In this document: positions 7,189 through 15,792 of the stretch, one piece after another
Numbering within the stretch: position 1 is the stretch's first letter
How the letters are laid out: each line of letters begins with the position of its first letter
NCBI GenBank assembly: GCA_029861795.1
Contig: JAOTYS010000019.1
Span: 1 to 24,949 of the forward strand
DNA length: 24,949 nt
Source of the DNA: Gammaproteobacteria bacterium
GTDB taxonomy: Bacteria > Pseudomonadota > Gammaproteobacteria > Arenicellales > JAOTYS01
Reading direction: 5' to 3'
Notes under the pieces: generated by a model
Told to the model about the DNA's origin: nothing
The model's database searches: none
What the model saw: the letters and a program-made list of their open reading frames with translations, nothing else
Translations under genes and position numbers: made by a program

Positions 7189-9222
7189 TTACACAAGATC
7201 GCGTGGAATACGCCTGTCCCAGTCCTGGGTATAAATTTCGCTTTCGCCCTCGAAGGCTTTGATGCTGGCATTGATATAGAAGTGCCCGCGATCGGCCCAC
7301 ATGGACGTAACGGTCTCGGTGCACACACTCCAATCCTCTCGTGACAATTTTTCGGTCCAATGGATATCCGCCTTCGCGCTCAGCGGGTCATTGGGAAGGA
7401 TTCGATAGACTTCCCGGGCGATCTCATCGGTCACTAGCCCGTGTTCCAGTCTTGTCTTACCAAAATCATCGATGATGCGCACCGTGGTCTCGCCGCTAGC
7501 CATGTCTTGCTCGACGATACGCCCATGGTTGGGTAGACGTAGTGTTGTGTCTTTTGCGGGTGGTGCGGTGACCGGTGGCTCGAACGCCAGTTCCGATTCC
7601 TCCTTGCGTGTGCGCACCGGCAAAGACAAGTGACTCACGCCGCTATACAGAGACAAAGTAACTGTTTCCGGTGACGGCCACAGCATAGGCCAGTAAGCAG
7701 TAGAAATCGCGATTCGAATACGGTGATCTGAGGGGATGACGTAGGCGATATCGTCTAATTGTATGCGCACGCGATAACGGTCGTCTGGTTGAAGTGCAGT
7801 GGGGTGCTCATGGCTGTCACGATGAGTTAAGTTGAGTACTCCCCACGTTACTCGAGTGGACTCGCGCGAGGGCCACACATCGCAAAGCCTAACGATGATG
7901 ATGGCTTGAGAGCGATCGGCCGAAAGATCGAGCTCTACTGTGGGTGCACCAAAGATCTCAACCTCTTGTTCTACCCGCGCAGTATCGAACACCATTGATC
8001 CGGCATCGTCGACACGTTGGTCCACAGGCCAGTCTGGCCCCAACCACATGGGACAAAACTCGCCACAGGCGGTGCCGGTCGTTTGTGGTGAGCATACGGT
8101 TAGGATTTGTTCGGGTTTGCTCGATACATTTAATTCGCCAGGATTGAAATAATAGCGACGTTGTTCGACGTCGAGCGACGGCCAAGATGATTCGCCCACC
8201 CAGCGACCGTGCCTCGATTCATACGTGGCCCTGGGCAAGACGCTATCCATGATGTATGTACGACAGAGCGGATCATCCATCACGCTGGTATCGCTGTCCT
8301 TTAACCACTGGTCCCACCAGCGCAAAGATTCTTGTAGAAACCCGATCGCCGGCTGTGGCACTGCAATATGCGGATACTTGTGTACCCACGGACCAATCAA
8401 TCCGCGGGTAGGCGCTTTAAGTCCATCGAGCATACGGGGAATCGCGTTGGAATAAGCATCGCCCCAGCCCCCTACAGCAAACACTGCAGCTTTGATGGCG
8501 TCATAGTTTTCGCACACCGAACCGTGTTTCCAGTATTCATCGCGATGGGGATGGTTGAGCCAGTTCTCCACTAGCAATGGCGTATTCTCTAAACGTTGCC
8601 GCCACATCTCCCGCCAGCGTTTGCCGACCAGAGCGGGGTCTGGAGGTCGCGATGAGTAGGCAAACATCGTGCATGCCCATCCTAGGTTCTCCATCAGCAA
8701 CCCTCCGCCCTTGTAGTGTATGTCGTCGGCATAGCGGTCATCGGTGGAGCACAAAGTAATAATGGCTTTCAGTGCAACGGGTTGCCTGGCTGCAACTTGC
8801 AACGCATTAAAACCGCCCCAGGAAATACCCATCATTCCGACGTTGCCATCACACCATGGCTGGCTTGCAATCCAATCGATGACTTCAACGGCGTCATCGT
8901 GTTCCTGCTTGAGGTACTCGTCCCACATCAGCCCTTCGGATTCGCCGTTGCCGCGCATGTCCACACGAACACAGACATAACCATGACCCGCGAAGTAGAC
9001 ATGGGTCAAGGCGTCGCGGCTTGCCGTGCCATCGCGTTTTCGATAGGGCAAATACTCAAGTATCGCGGACACCGGTTGTTGCTCGGCATCCACCGGCATC
9101 CAAATTTTTGCGGCGAGGCGGCAACCGTCTGACAGCCTGATCCATGCGTTGTCAATCACCTGGATCTGGTGATCGAATCGATACTGTACGCTGGAGGTGG
9201 TTAAGCCGGGGCGAATGTCCAT
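7189..9222 (-). CDS. CocE/NonD family hydrolase (S15 / X-Pro dipeptidyl-peptidase-like)
   Basis: A 677-residue protein with an N-terminal alpha/beta hydrolase domain (about 20-300) and a C-terminal beta-rich X-Pro/CocE-type domain (about 340-570). The catalytic triad can be assigned by comparison with cocaine esterase: Ser134 in MGISWGGFN, Asp255 in VGGWGDAYSN, and His281 in GLIGPWVHKYP. An oxyanion tyrosine candidate is Tyr60 in EYLPYRKRDG. The family hydrolyses esters or amides, including glutaryl-cephalosporins, cocaine and N-terminal Xaa-Pro dipeptides. No signal peptide, so cytoplasmic. About 90 extra residues follow the usual C-terminal domain and end EIYTQDWDRRIPRDLV. No clear ribosome binding site at the 9222 ATG. 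It is divergent from the ABC operon that begins at 9506, which may deliver its substrate, and 88 bases upstream of the M24 gene on the same strand. Confidence 0.88.
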   Translation of the reverse strand: MDIRPGLTTSSVQYRFDHQIQVIDNAWIRLSDGCRLAAKIWMPVDAEQQPVSAILEYLPYRKRDGTASRDALTHVYFAGHGYVCVRVDMRGNGESEGLMWDEYLKQEHDDAVEVIDWIASQPWCDGNVGMMGISWGGFNALQVAARQPVALKAIITLCSTDDRYADDIHYKGGGLLMENLGWACTMFAYSSRPPDPALVGKRWREMWRQRLENTPLLVENWLNHPHRDEYWKHGSVCENYDAIKAAVFAVGGWGDAYSNAIPRMLDGLKAPTRGLIGPWVHKYPHIAVPQPAIGFLQESLRWWDQWLKDSDTSVMDDPLCRTYIMDSVLPRATYESRHGRWVGESSWPSLDVEQRRYYFNPGELNVSSKPEQILTVCSPQTTGTACGEFCPMWLGPDWPVDQRVDDAGSMVFDTARVEQEVEIFGAPTVELDLSADRSQAIIIVRLCDVWPSRESTRVTWGVLNLTHRDSHEHPTALQPDDRYRVRIQLDDIAYVIPSDHRIRIAISTAYWPMLWPSPETVTLSLYSGVSHLSLPVRTRKEESELAFEPPVTAPPAKDTTLRLPNHGRIVEQDMASGETTVRIIDDFGKTRLEHGLVTDEIAREVYRILPNDPLSAKADIHWTEKLSREDWSVCTETVTSMWADRGHFYINASIKAFEGESEIYTQDWDRRIPRDLV

Positions 9223-9505
9223 AGTTCTAGGTTATGAGTGACACGTAGAGGGTAGCACTGATTCCCCGACCATGGCTCGCCACTAAATCTCTATTTATTA
9301 AGCAAAAATTAGATCTTGGTTCAGCGCTGCTGCGGAACAATTGTGCACGATTGGAGTCGATTATGTAATATCGATAAATTCGGTAAGAGCTCTGTGGACG
9401 AGATGCTCGGGTGAGTTGTGCCACAGAACACATCCAATAAATGTACTTTGATCGGCGGGGCGAGGTTCAAGGCCCCGTGAATGGTATTCGACTGGAGGAA
9501 ATGAT
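9223..9505 (+). promoter_or_regulatory. Divergent intergenic region with candidate promoter for the ABC operon
   Basis: No gene. A possible sigma-70-like promoter for the plus strand is TTGTGC (9341-9346), 17 bases, TGTAAT (9364-9369); the -35 match is weak. Just upstream is an imperfect palindrome, GTTCAGCG...TGCGGAAC (about 9320-9338), which could be an operator. This would leave a leader of roughly 130 bases before the GGAGG of the binding-protein gene. Confidence 0.3.
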
Positions 9506-11098
9506 ATGTCAAAGCTTAAAGATTTGGAGCGGTTATTGGCGCAGGGAAAAATTACGCGTCGAGACTTTTTGGCCCAAGCGTCTGCATTGGGGGTCATCGC
9601 TGGGGCACCGGCGATTTTTAGCAACCAGGCACTCGCTGCCACGCCGAACAAAGGTGGAAAATTCACGGCCGGCATTGGCCACGGTTCCACCACCGACTCG
9701 CTGGACCCCGGCACTTACGAAAACGACTTCATGATCAACTCGTCGTTCACCCGATTTAACTTCCTCACTGAAATCAGCAACACCGGAGAATTGGCCGGCG
9801 AATTGGCGGAAAGCTGGGAAGCGTCCGCAGACGCCAAAACCTGGACGATTAAACTGCGCCAAGGTGTTGAATTTCACAATGGTAAGGCCATGACTGCCGA
9901 TGACGTGGTGGCGTCGATAAATCATCACCGTGGCGAGGACTCCGGTTCGGCGGCCAAGCCCATCGTCGATCCTATCGAGGAGATCAAAGCCGATGGCAAC
10001 AATGTTGTCGTGACCTTATCGGGGGGTAATGCGGATTTCCCCTATTTGATGAGCGATTATCATTTACCCATCATGCAAGCAAAAGACGGCGGGGTTGATT
10101 GGGAATCCGGTATCGGAACCGGGCCGTACGCGATGCAGTCTTACGACCCCGGTGTGCGTATGATCTTTAAGCGTAACGCAAATTACTTCAAGCCGGACCG
10201 CGCGCATTTTGACGAAGTGGAGATGATTACGATCGCGGACGTGGCGGCACGCACCAATGCCTTAGCCACCGGCGAGATCCATATGATGGACCGGGTGGAT
10301 ATCAAAACCATGCATTTGCTGGAGCGAAATAAGAGCGTGAAGATCGAGGAAACCAGCGGTAATGGACACTACTCCATTCCCATGCGTACTACTCTGGAAC
10401 CCTTCACGGACAACAATATTCGCTTGGCGCTCAAATACGCGTTGGATCGTGAAGCACTGCTGGAAACCATCTTGCGCGGTCATGGCTATATCGGTAACGA
10501 TCATCCGATCGGTAAAGCGAATCGCTATTTTGCAGCGGATTTGCCGCAGAAATCCTATGACCCAGATAAATCCAAGTTCTACTTGAAAGAAGCTGGGTTA
10601 TCCGAGTTGTCTGTCGATCTCAGTGCTGCGGATGCCGCCTTCGGTGGTGCGGTGGATGCGGCGGTACTGTTTAAAGAGCATGCGGCCAAAGCCGGTATCA
10701 CTATTAATGTAGTGCGTGAGCCCAATGATGGTTATTGGTCCAATGTTTGGAACACGGATAATCGTGGTTGGTGCATGTGTTACTGGGGTGGCCGACCGAC
10801 CGAGGATTGGATGTTCTCCACTGCCTATGCGTCCGGCGCGGAATGGAACGACTCCTCCTGGGAGCACGAGGAATTCAACAAGCTGCTGGTCGCCGCACGA
10901 GCCGAACTCGACGAAGCCAAACGCCGCGATAGGTATGTGGAGATGCAGCGGCTTGTCAGTGACGAAGGTGGGGTGATGGTGCCGGTGTTCAACAACTACA
11001 TCTTTGCCACTAGCGACAAGGTCGCGCACGACGAGCAGATGGCCAACAACTGGTCTGACGACGGGCACAAATGGGCGGAGCGCTGGTGGTTTGCCTGA
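9506..11098 (+). CDS. ABC transporter substrate-binding protein, family 5 (peptide/opine/nickel type)
   Basis: A 530-residue periplasmic binding protein. The N-terminus has a Tat signal, ITRRDFLAQASALGVIAG (16-33), with a cleavage region near NQALAATPN (40-48). Mature features of the SBP_bac_5 family include LAESWEASADAKTWTIKLRQ (89-108), GVEFHNGKAMTADDV, and FTDNNIRLALKYALDREALL (about 298-317). Length is typical. Family members bind di- and oligopeptides, opines, nickel chelates, glutathione or sugars; the ligand cannot be told from sequence. A strong ribosome binding site, GGAGGAAATGAT, precedes the ATG. First gene of a complete four-gene importer (binding protein, two permeases, fused ATPases). 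Confidence 0.92.
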   Translation: MSKLKDLERLLAQGKITRRDFLAQASALGVIAGAPAIFSNQALAATPNKGGKFTAGIGHGSTTDSLDPGTYENDFMINSSFTRFNFLTEISNTGELAGELAESWEASADAKTWTIKLRQGVEFHNGKAMTADDVVASINHHRGEDSGSAAKPIVDPIEEIKADGNNVVVTLSGGNADFPYLMSDYHLPIMQAKDGGVDWESGIGTGPYAMQSYDPGVRMIFKRNANYFKPDRAHFDEVEMITIADVAARTNALATGEIHMMDRVDIKTMHLLERNKSVKIEETSGNGHYSIPMRTTLEPFTDNNIRLALKYALDREALLETILRGHGYIGNDHPIGKANRYFAADLPQKSYDPDKSKFYLKEAGLSELSVDLSAADAAFGGAVDAAVLFKEHAAKAGITINVVREPNDGYWSNVWNTDNRGWCMCYWGGRPTEDWMFSTAYASGAEWNDSSWEHEEFNKLLVAARAELDEAKRRDRYVEMQRLVSDEGGVMVPVFNNYIFATSDKVAHDEQMANNWSDDGHKWAERWWFA

Positions 11099-11117
11099 GT
11101 CGCTAAAGTAACCAGCC

Positions 11118-12074
11118 GTGTATAAGATTCTAAAAATGGTGGCCCAGCGCCTCGGTCTGGGCCTCCTTACTTTGTTCGTCGTATCACTGATCATCTTTCT
11201 GGGCGTAGAGGCGTTGCCCGGTAATGCGGCGGAAGCCATCCTCGGTCAGTCAGCGACACCGGAAACCGTTGCTGCCCTGGAACGCCAGATGGGCCTAGAT
11301 CTACCCCCCCACGAGCGCTACGTCAAATGGCTGGGTGGAATTATTAAAGGCGATTTCGGTGTGTCCATCGCAAACAGTCGCCAGATCTCGGAGTTGATTG
11401 GTGTGCGGTTAGCCAACACCGTGTTTCTAGCGCTGATGGCGGCGATTATCTCCATTCCACTGGCGTTGGTTTTGGGTATTTTGGCGGCGCTTCACCGCAA
11501 CAGCCTTTATGACCGTGCGGTGAACGTCGTTGCCCTGTCGGCGGTTTCCTTCCCCGAGTTCTTTGTCGCCTATATTCTGATCTTGTTTCTCGCGGTGACA
11601 TTCGGATGGTTTCCGAGTTTGGCCAACGTCGGTCCGGAAACGCCTTTTTGGGACAGGGTTTATCGGTGTTTTCTGCCGGCGATGACATTAACCTTGGTGG
11701 TGGTAGCTCAGATGATGCGTATGACCCGTGCTGCCATTATCAATCTGTTGGCCAGTCCCTACATCGAGATGGCCAACCTCAAAGGGCTTTCGCGCGCGCG
11801 AGTCATTGTTCACCACGCGTTGCCCAATGCCTGGGCGCCGATTATCACCGTCATCGTATTGAATCTTGCGTATCTGATTGTGGGCGTCGTGGTCGTTGAG
11901 GTGGTGTTTGTTTACCCCGGTCTCGGCCAACTGATTGTAGATTCGGTTAGGACTCGAGATGTTCCAGTGGTCCAGGCGTGTAGTCTGATCTTTGCCACGA
12001 CCTATGTGCTGTTGAATCTGACGGCAGATATTCTGTCGATCTTGACCAACCCAAGGTTACTGCATCCAAGATGA
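11118..12074 (+). CDS. ABC transporter permease, DppB/OppB-like
   Basis: A 318-residue inner-membrane protein. The N-terminal helix (LGLGLLTLFVVSLIIFLGVE, 12-31), the periplasmic ALPGNAAEAILGQSATPE that follows, and about five further hydrophobic segments fit the DppB type. The cytoplasmic coupling loop of the family is seen in ANLKGLSRARVIVHHALPNA. The frame begins at GTG (11118), 19 bases after the binding-protein stop, with no clear ribosome binding site; the nearby ATG at 11136 would remove six residues. Its stop overlaps the next gene start by four bases (ATGA), showing translational coupling. Confidence 0.92.
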   Translation: MYKILKMVAQRLGLGLLTLFVVSLIIFLGVEALPGNAAEAILGQSATPETVAALERQMGLDLPPHERYVKWLGGIIKGDFGVSIANSRQISELIGVRLANTVFLALMAAIISIPLALVLGILAALHRNSLYDRAVNVVALSAVSFPEFFVAYILILFLAVTFGWFPSLANVGPETPFWDRVYRCFLPAMTLTLVVVAQMMRMTRAAIINLLASPYIEMANLKGLSRARVIVHHALPNAWAPIITVIVLNLAYLIVGVVVVEVVFVYPGLGQLIVDSVRTRDVPVVQACSLIFATTYVLLNLTADILSILTNPRLLHPR

Positions 12075-12976
12075 CTGATCAGAATAGTACCGTCGGGCAA
12101 TCCGCCGATGCTGTCGCGCCGCCACCGCCGCGGGATCGCAACTGGGCGGACGCCTGGCGTGAGCTAAAAAGAGCTCCGCTAAGCGCAAAGTTTGGTTTGT
12201 TGGTGATCCTCGTTTATGTCTTCGTCGCATTTTTCGCTCCGGTGCTCACGCCTTACGGTGAATCCGAAGTGGTCGGCCCGGCGTACGATGTGTGGAGCGA
12301 CGCGCGGCCACTGGGTACAGATAATCTTGGTCGCGATATGCTTACCCGGCTTCTCTTTGGCGCCAGAAACACCGTTGGGATTGCCTTCGTCACGACGGTT
12401 CTGGCGTTTTTGATCGGCGGCATCGGCGGCATCATAGCAGCGACTCTGGGCGGATGGATGGATCAGCTACTAAGCCGTGTCGTTGATATCTTGATGGCCA
12501 TCCCACAATTGATCTTTGCGTTGTTGCTGCTGACTATTTTTGGCACATCCATCTCGAATTTGGTCATTATCATCGCGGTGCTGGATTCGACCCGTGTGTT
12601 CCGCCTTGCGCGGGCGGTCAGTTTGAACGTCGTGGTAATGGATTTTGTGGAGGCGGCGCGACTTAGAGGCGAGCGGATCGGTTGGATAACGCTTAGAGAG
12701 ATCCTGCCAAATATCCTGCCGCCGCTCGCGGCGGAGTTTGGTTTGCGCTTCTGTTTTGTGTTTTTGACTATTAGCGCGTTGAGTTTCTTAGGGTTAGGCA
12801 TCCAACCACCAACTGCGGACTGGGGGTCCATGGTGCGAGACAATGCCACCCTGATTACTTATGGCGATATCACCCCCCTGCTGCCGGCCGGGGCGATCGC
12901 ACTGCTAACTGTTGGTGTTAATTTCGTGGTGGACTGGTTCCTGCATAAGACCAGCGGGTTGAAAGATGAACACTAA
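12071..12976 (+). CDS. ABC transporter permease, DppC/OppC-like
   Basis: A 301-residue inner-membrane protein with a proline-rich cytoplasmic N-terminus (APPPPRDRN), a first helix KFGLLVILVYVFVAFFAPVL (about 39-58), the typical LGTDNLGRDMLTRLLFGARN segment (76-95), and a coupling loop EAARLRGERIGWITLREILP about two thirds along. It pairs with the preceding permease to form the channel. The start overlaps the stop of that gene and its end overlaps the ATPase gene by 11 bases. Confidence 0.92.
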   Translation: MTDQNSTVGQSADAVAPPPPRDRNWADAWRELKRAPLSAKFGLLVILVYVFVAFFAPVLTPYGESEVVGPAYDVWSDARPLGTDNLGRDMLTRLLFGARNTVGIAFVTTVLAFLIGGIGGIIAATLGGWMDQLLSRVVDILMAIPQLIFALLLLTIFGTSISNLVIIIAVLDSTRVFRLARAVSLNVVVMDFVEAARLRGERIGWITLREILPNILPPLAAEFGLRFCFVFLTISALSFLGLGIQPPTADWGSMVRDNATLITYGDITPLLPAGAIALLTVGVNFVVDWFLHKTSGLKDEH

Positions 12977-14618
12977 TAGTAACGGTGAATTGCTCCTTGA
13001 GATGCGAGGTCTGCGTATCGACGGGTTCCGGGATGAACAATGGCACGAGATTGTCAAAGGCGTCGATATCACCCTGAACCGAGGCGAAGTGCTGGGATTG
13101 ATCGGTGAGTCCGGCGCGGGCAAGTCCACTATCGGTATCGCGGCGATGGGTTACGCTAAGCCCGGGTGTCGCATCTCCGGCGGGTCGATTGTGTTTGACG
13201 GCATTGATCTCATGAAGGCCTCGGAAGACGAAAAACGTGACCTTCGCGGGGTGCGTATCGCCTATGTGGCGCAGAGCGCCGCCGCATCATTTAATCCCGC
13301 GCATCAGCTTATCGATCAGTTTGCGGAGATACCGGTGGAGCACGGCAAGAGCGCTAAAGCAGAGGCGTACGCGGATGCCAAAGATCTGTATGCCCGCTTG
13401 CAGATGCCTGACCCGGATCAGATCGGATATCGCTATCCGCATCAAGTTTCAGGTGGTCAGTTACAACGAGCGATGACCGCTATGGCCATGTCGTGCCGCC
13501 CGGATTTGATTATCTTCGATGAGCCCACCACTGCGCTCGATGTCACGACCCAAATCGAGGTTCTGGTCACCATTCGGGACATCGTCGAGCAATTTAACTC
13601 CGCGGCGATCTATATTACCCACGATCTTGCGGTGGTCGCGCAGATGGCGGACAAGATCATGGTGTTGCGCTACGGTGAGTTGGTTGAAGAAGCGGATACT
13701 CGCCGCATGCTATCCGATCCCCAGGAGGACTACACCAAATCACTCTGGGCGGTGCGCACTTTTCGCAAGCAAGTGGAACCGCCGGCGAAGGAACCTAAAG
13801 CCCTAATTAAAGTCGACCATGTTTCTGCGTCGTACGGTCCGGTTCCGGTATTACACGACATTACCTTCGAGATTCACCGTGGCCATACGGTTGCTGTGGT
13901 GGGTGAATCGGGTAGCGGAAAGAGCACCGCGGCGCGCGTGATTACTGGATTGTTGCCGCCCAAACAGGGGCAGGTGTATTACGACGGCGAACCGTTACCC
14001 CGCGACTACCGTCGGCGCTCGAAGGATCAATTACGTCAGGCGCAGATGATTTACCAGATGGCAGATACCGCCATCAATCCCCGCCATCGCATCCGTAGCA
14101 TTATCGGCCGGCCACTTTCATTTTATCTGGGATTGGACGGTGGGGAGCGCGAGCAGCGCATCCGAGAGTTGTTGGAAATGATCGAGCTCGATCCGGATCA
14201 GTTCATCGATCGTTTTCCCAGCGAACTGTCCGGTGGTCAGAAGCAACGTATTTGTATCGCCCGTGCGCTAGCGGCGGAGCCCAAGTTCATTATTTGTGAC
14301 GAGGTAACATCAGCCCTAGATCAGCTTGTGGCTGAAGGTATTCTCAAACTGCTTGATCGTTTGCAACAGGAGTTAAACCTGGCCTACATGTTCATCACTC
14401 ACGACCTTGCCACGGTCCGTGCCATCTCCGACGAGGTGATCGTGATGTTGCAAGGACGCATTGTCGAGCAAGGTCGGAAAGAAGATATCTACACGCCGCC
14501 CCATCACGAATACACCGAGCTGCTGTTGTCTTCAGTGCCCGAAATGGACGCGGATTGGATGGATAATGTGCTGGCGGAACGTGCCAACAAGGGCGGGATC
14601 CAATCGGCGGGTAATTAG
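12966..14618 (+). CDS. ABC transporter ATP-binding protein with two fused ATPase domains (DppD-DppF type)
   Basis: A 550-residue protein made of two nucleotide-binding domains. Domain 1: Walker A GESGAGKST (47-55), signature SGGQLQR (162-168), Walker B LIIFDEPTTALD (181-192). Domain 2: Walker A GESGSGKST (313-321), signature SGGQKQR and Walker B FIICDEVTSALD. The linker is short and has no cysteine-rich segment, unlike the double ATPase of the second ABC operon in this window. It drives the importer encoded just upstream. The ATG at 12966 lies inside the end of the permease gene. The gene ends 28 bases from the convergent DapA-family gene, with no clear terminator between them. Confidence 0.93.
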   Translation: MNTNSNGELLLEMRGLRIDGFRDEQWHEIVKGVDITLNRGEVLGLIGESGAGKSTIGIAAMGYAKPGCRISGGSIVFDGIDLMKASEDEKRDLRGVRIAYVAQSAAASFNPAHQLIDQFAEIPVEHGKSAKAEAYADAKDLYARLQMPDPDQIGYRYPHQVSGGQLQRAMTAMAMSCRPDLIIFDEPTTALDVTTQIEVLVTIRDIVEQFNSAAIYITHDLAVVAQMADKIMVLRYGELVEEADTRRMLSDPQEDYTKSLWAVRTFRKQVEPPAKEPKALIKVDHVSASYGPVPVLHDITFEIHRGHTVAVVGESGSGKSTAARVITGLLPPKQGQVYYDGEPLPRDYRRRSKDQLRQAQMIYQMADTAINPRHRIRSIIGRPLSFYLGLDGGEREQRIRELLEMIELDPDQFIDRFPSELSGGQKQRICIARALAAEPKFIICDEVTSALDQLVAEGILKLLDRLQQELNLAYMFITHDLATVRAISDEVIVMLQGRIVEQGRKEDIYTPPHHEYTELLLSSVPEMDADWMDNVLAERANKGGIQSAGN

Positions 14619-14646
14619 ATAGCTTTGATCGGCGTCGATTAGCCAC

Positions 14647-15621
14647 TCATGCCGTGTGTGCTCCAGGCAGCACGAAGCCCGCATCAGTGAGCTCCGTCAA
14701 TTCAGCGTCTGTGAGTTCCGGGGCATGCGTCACGAACGGTGGTCGCATGCGTAACCATTCCGGGTCTTGTCGCATTCGCGCGATAATCTTTTTCAGGGTT
14801 GGAACGAGCGGCGTTTTCTCTATGACCCTGCGCACCGAATTAATCTGTGCTTGTTGTTCGGCGGTGTGTGAGGATTGCTGAAGATACCCGTCGTATACGT
14901 TGCGAATGGCATTGGCGTTCACATTGACCGTCGCGGAGATACAACCCGCAGCGCCATTTTCCAGGCCGTCGAGCAGAAAAGTCTCAGTCCCAGGAAAGAC
15001 AGCCATACCCGGGAAACGTGCGAGTAATGCTCGAGTATTGTTCCAGTCGCCAGAACTGTCTTTAATCCCAGCGATGTTATCCGGGTAAGAACCTAACAGA
15101 CGCTCGATAAGGTCGAGGCTAATCGGAACCCCGGAGAGCTTGGGAAAATGATAAAGCAATATCTTTAGTTTGGGATCGCCGACCCGCTCAATGATTTCGG
15201 CGTAGTGACGATAGATGCCTTCATCGCTCACCGCTTTATAGTAGAACGGCGGTAGCACTAGCACTTTGTCGCAGCCGTTGACGGCAGCATGGCTGGTCAG
15301 TGTGACCGAGTCTGTGAGCGCACAACAGCCGGTGCCAGCCATCAGTTTGCTCGCCGGGATCCCTGCTTCAAGCAGGGCTTCGAGTAAAGCACGACGTTCG
15401 TCCACGGAAAACGAGTTTGCCTCACCAGTACTGCCGAACACCACGATCCCGTGACAACCTTGTTCGAGCAGCCACTTGACATGTGTAACATATCGGTGGG
15501 CATCGGGGTACAAGTCTGCATTAATTGGTGTCAGGGCTGGGACCCACACACCTGTTGCGGCGAGCGAGTCTAGAGATAGGTGTGTGCTGGCGCTTGGATT
15601 TGCGCTAATGTTGATGTTCAC
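14647..15621 (-). CDS. DapA-family (dihydrodipicolinate synthase / N-acetylneuraminate lyase superfamily) protein
   Basis: A 324-residue class I aldolase-like TIM barrel. The Schiff-base lysine is Lys187 in IAGIKDSSGDW; the partner tyrosine is Tyr157 in KILLYHFPK; the carboxylate-binding motif is GSTGEANSF at 63-71. Length is slightly above the usual 290-310 because of the N-terminal leader. Members include lysine-pathway DapA, neuraminate lyase, KDG aldolase and the hydroxyproline-pathway deaminase; the setting next to an importer and a PrpD-type gene argues for a catabolic member rather than biosynthetic DapA. The frame opens at GTG (15621) with no good ribosome binding site; homology begins near residue 20, so a later start cannot be excluded. 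It is divergent from the MmgE/PrpD gene. Confidence 0.88.
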   Translation of the reverse strand: MNINISANPSASTHLSLDSLAATGVWVPALTPINADLYPDAHRYVTHVKWLLEQGCHGIVVFGSTGEANSFSVDERRALLEALLEAGIPASKLMAGTGCCALTDSVTLTSHAAVNGCDKVLVLPPFYYKAVSDEGIYRHYAEIIERVGDPKLKILLYHFPKLSGVPISLDLIERLLGSYPDNIAGIKDSSGDWNNTRALLARFPGMAVFPGTETFLLDGLENGAAGCISATVNVNANAIRNVYDGYLQQSSHTAEQQAQINSVRRVIEKTPLVPTLKKIIARMRQDPEWLRMRPPFVTHAPELTDAELTELTDAGFVLPGAHTA

Positions 15622-15792
15622 TGTTTCAATTCAGAGCCCAGTATGTTTAATGCATACAATATAGCGGAGTAAGCGTAACTAGTGCAATTTGTCAGTGCCT
15701 GTGAACCTTCATCATGCGTTAAACATTTCTGTGCGGACACGGTCACTCTAGAATTTGCACCAATCATTTAGATTAGGATTAGATAACTCGAT
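15622..15792. promoter_or_regulatory. Divergent intergenic region between the DapA-family and PrpD-family genes
   Basis: A 171-base region that must hold both promoters. A short inverted repeat GTATG-N7-CATAC (15641-15657) sits about 20 bases upstream of the DapA-family start and could be a GntR-type operator. The plus-strand gene has only AGGA about 16 bases before its ATG. Confidence 0.3.

Noticed and set aside
10598..11239. Minus-strand open frame of 213 codons
   Set aside because: Shadow of the substrate-binding protein and permease genes; no recognisable domain and no start site.
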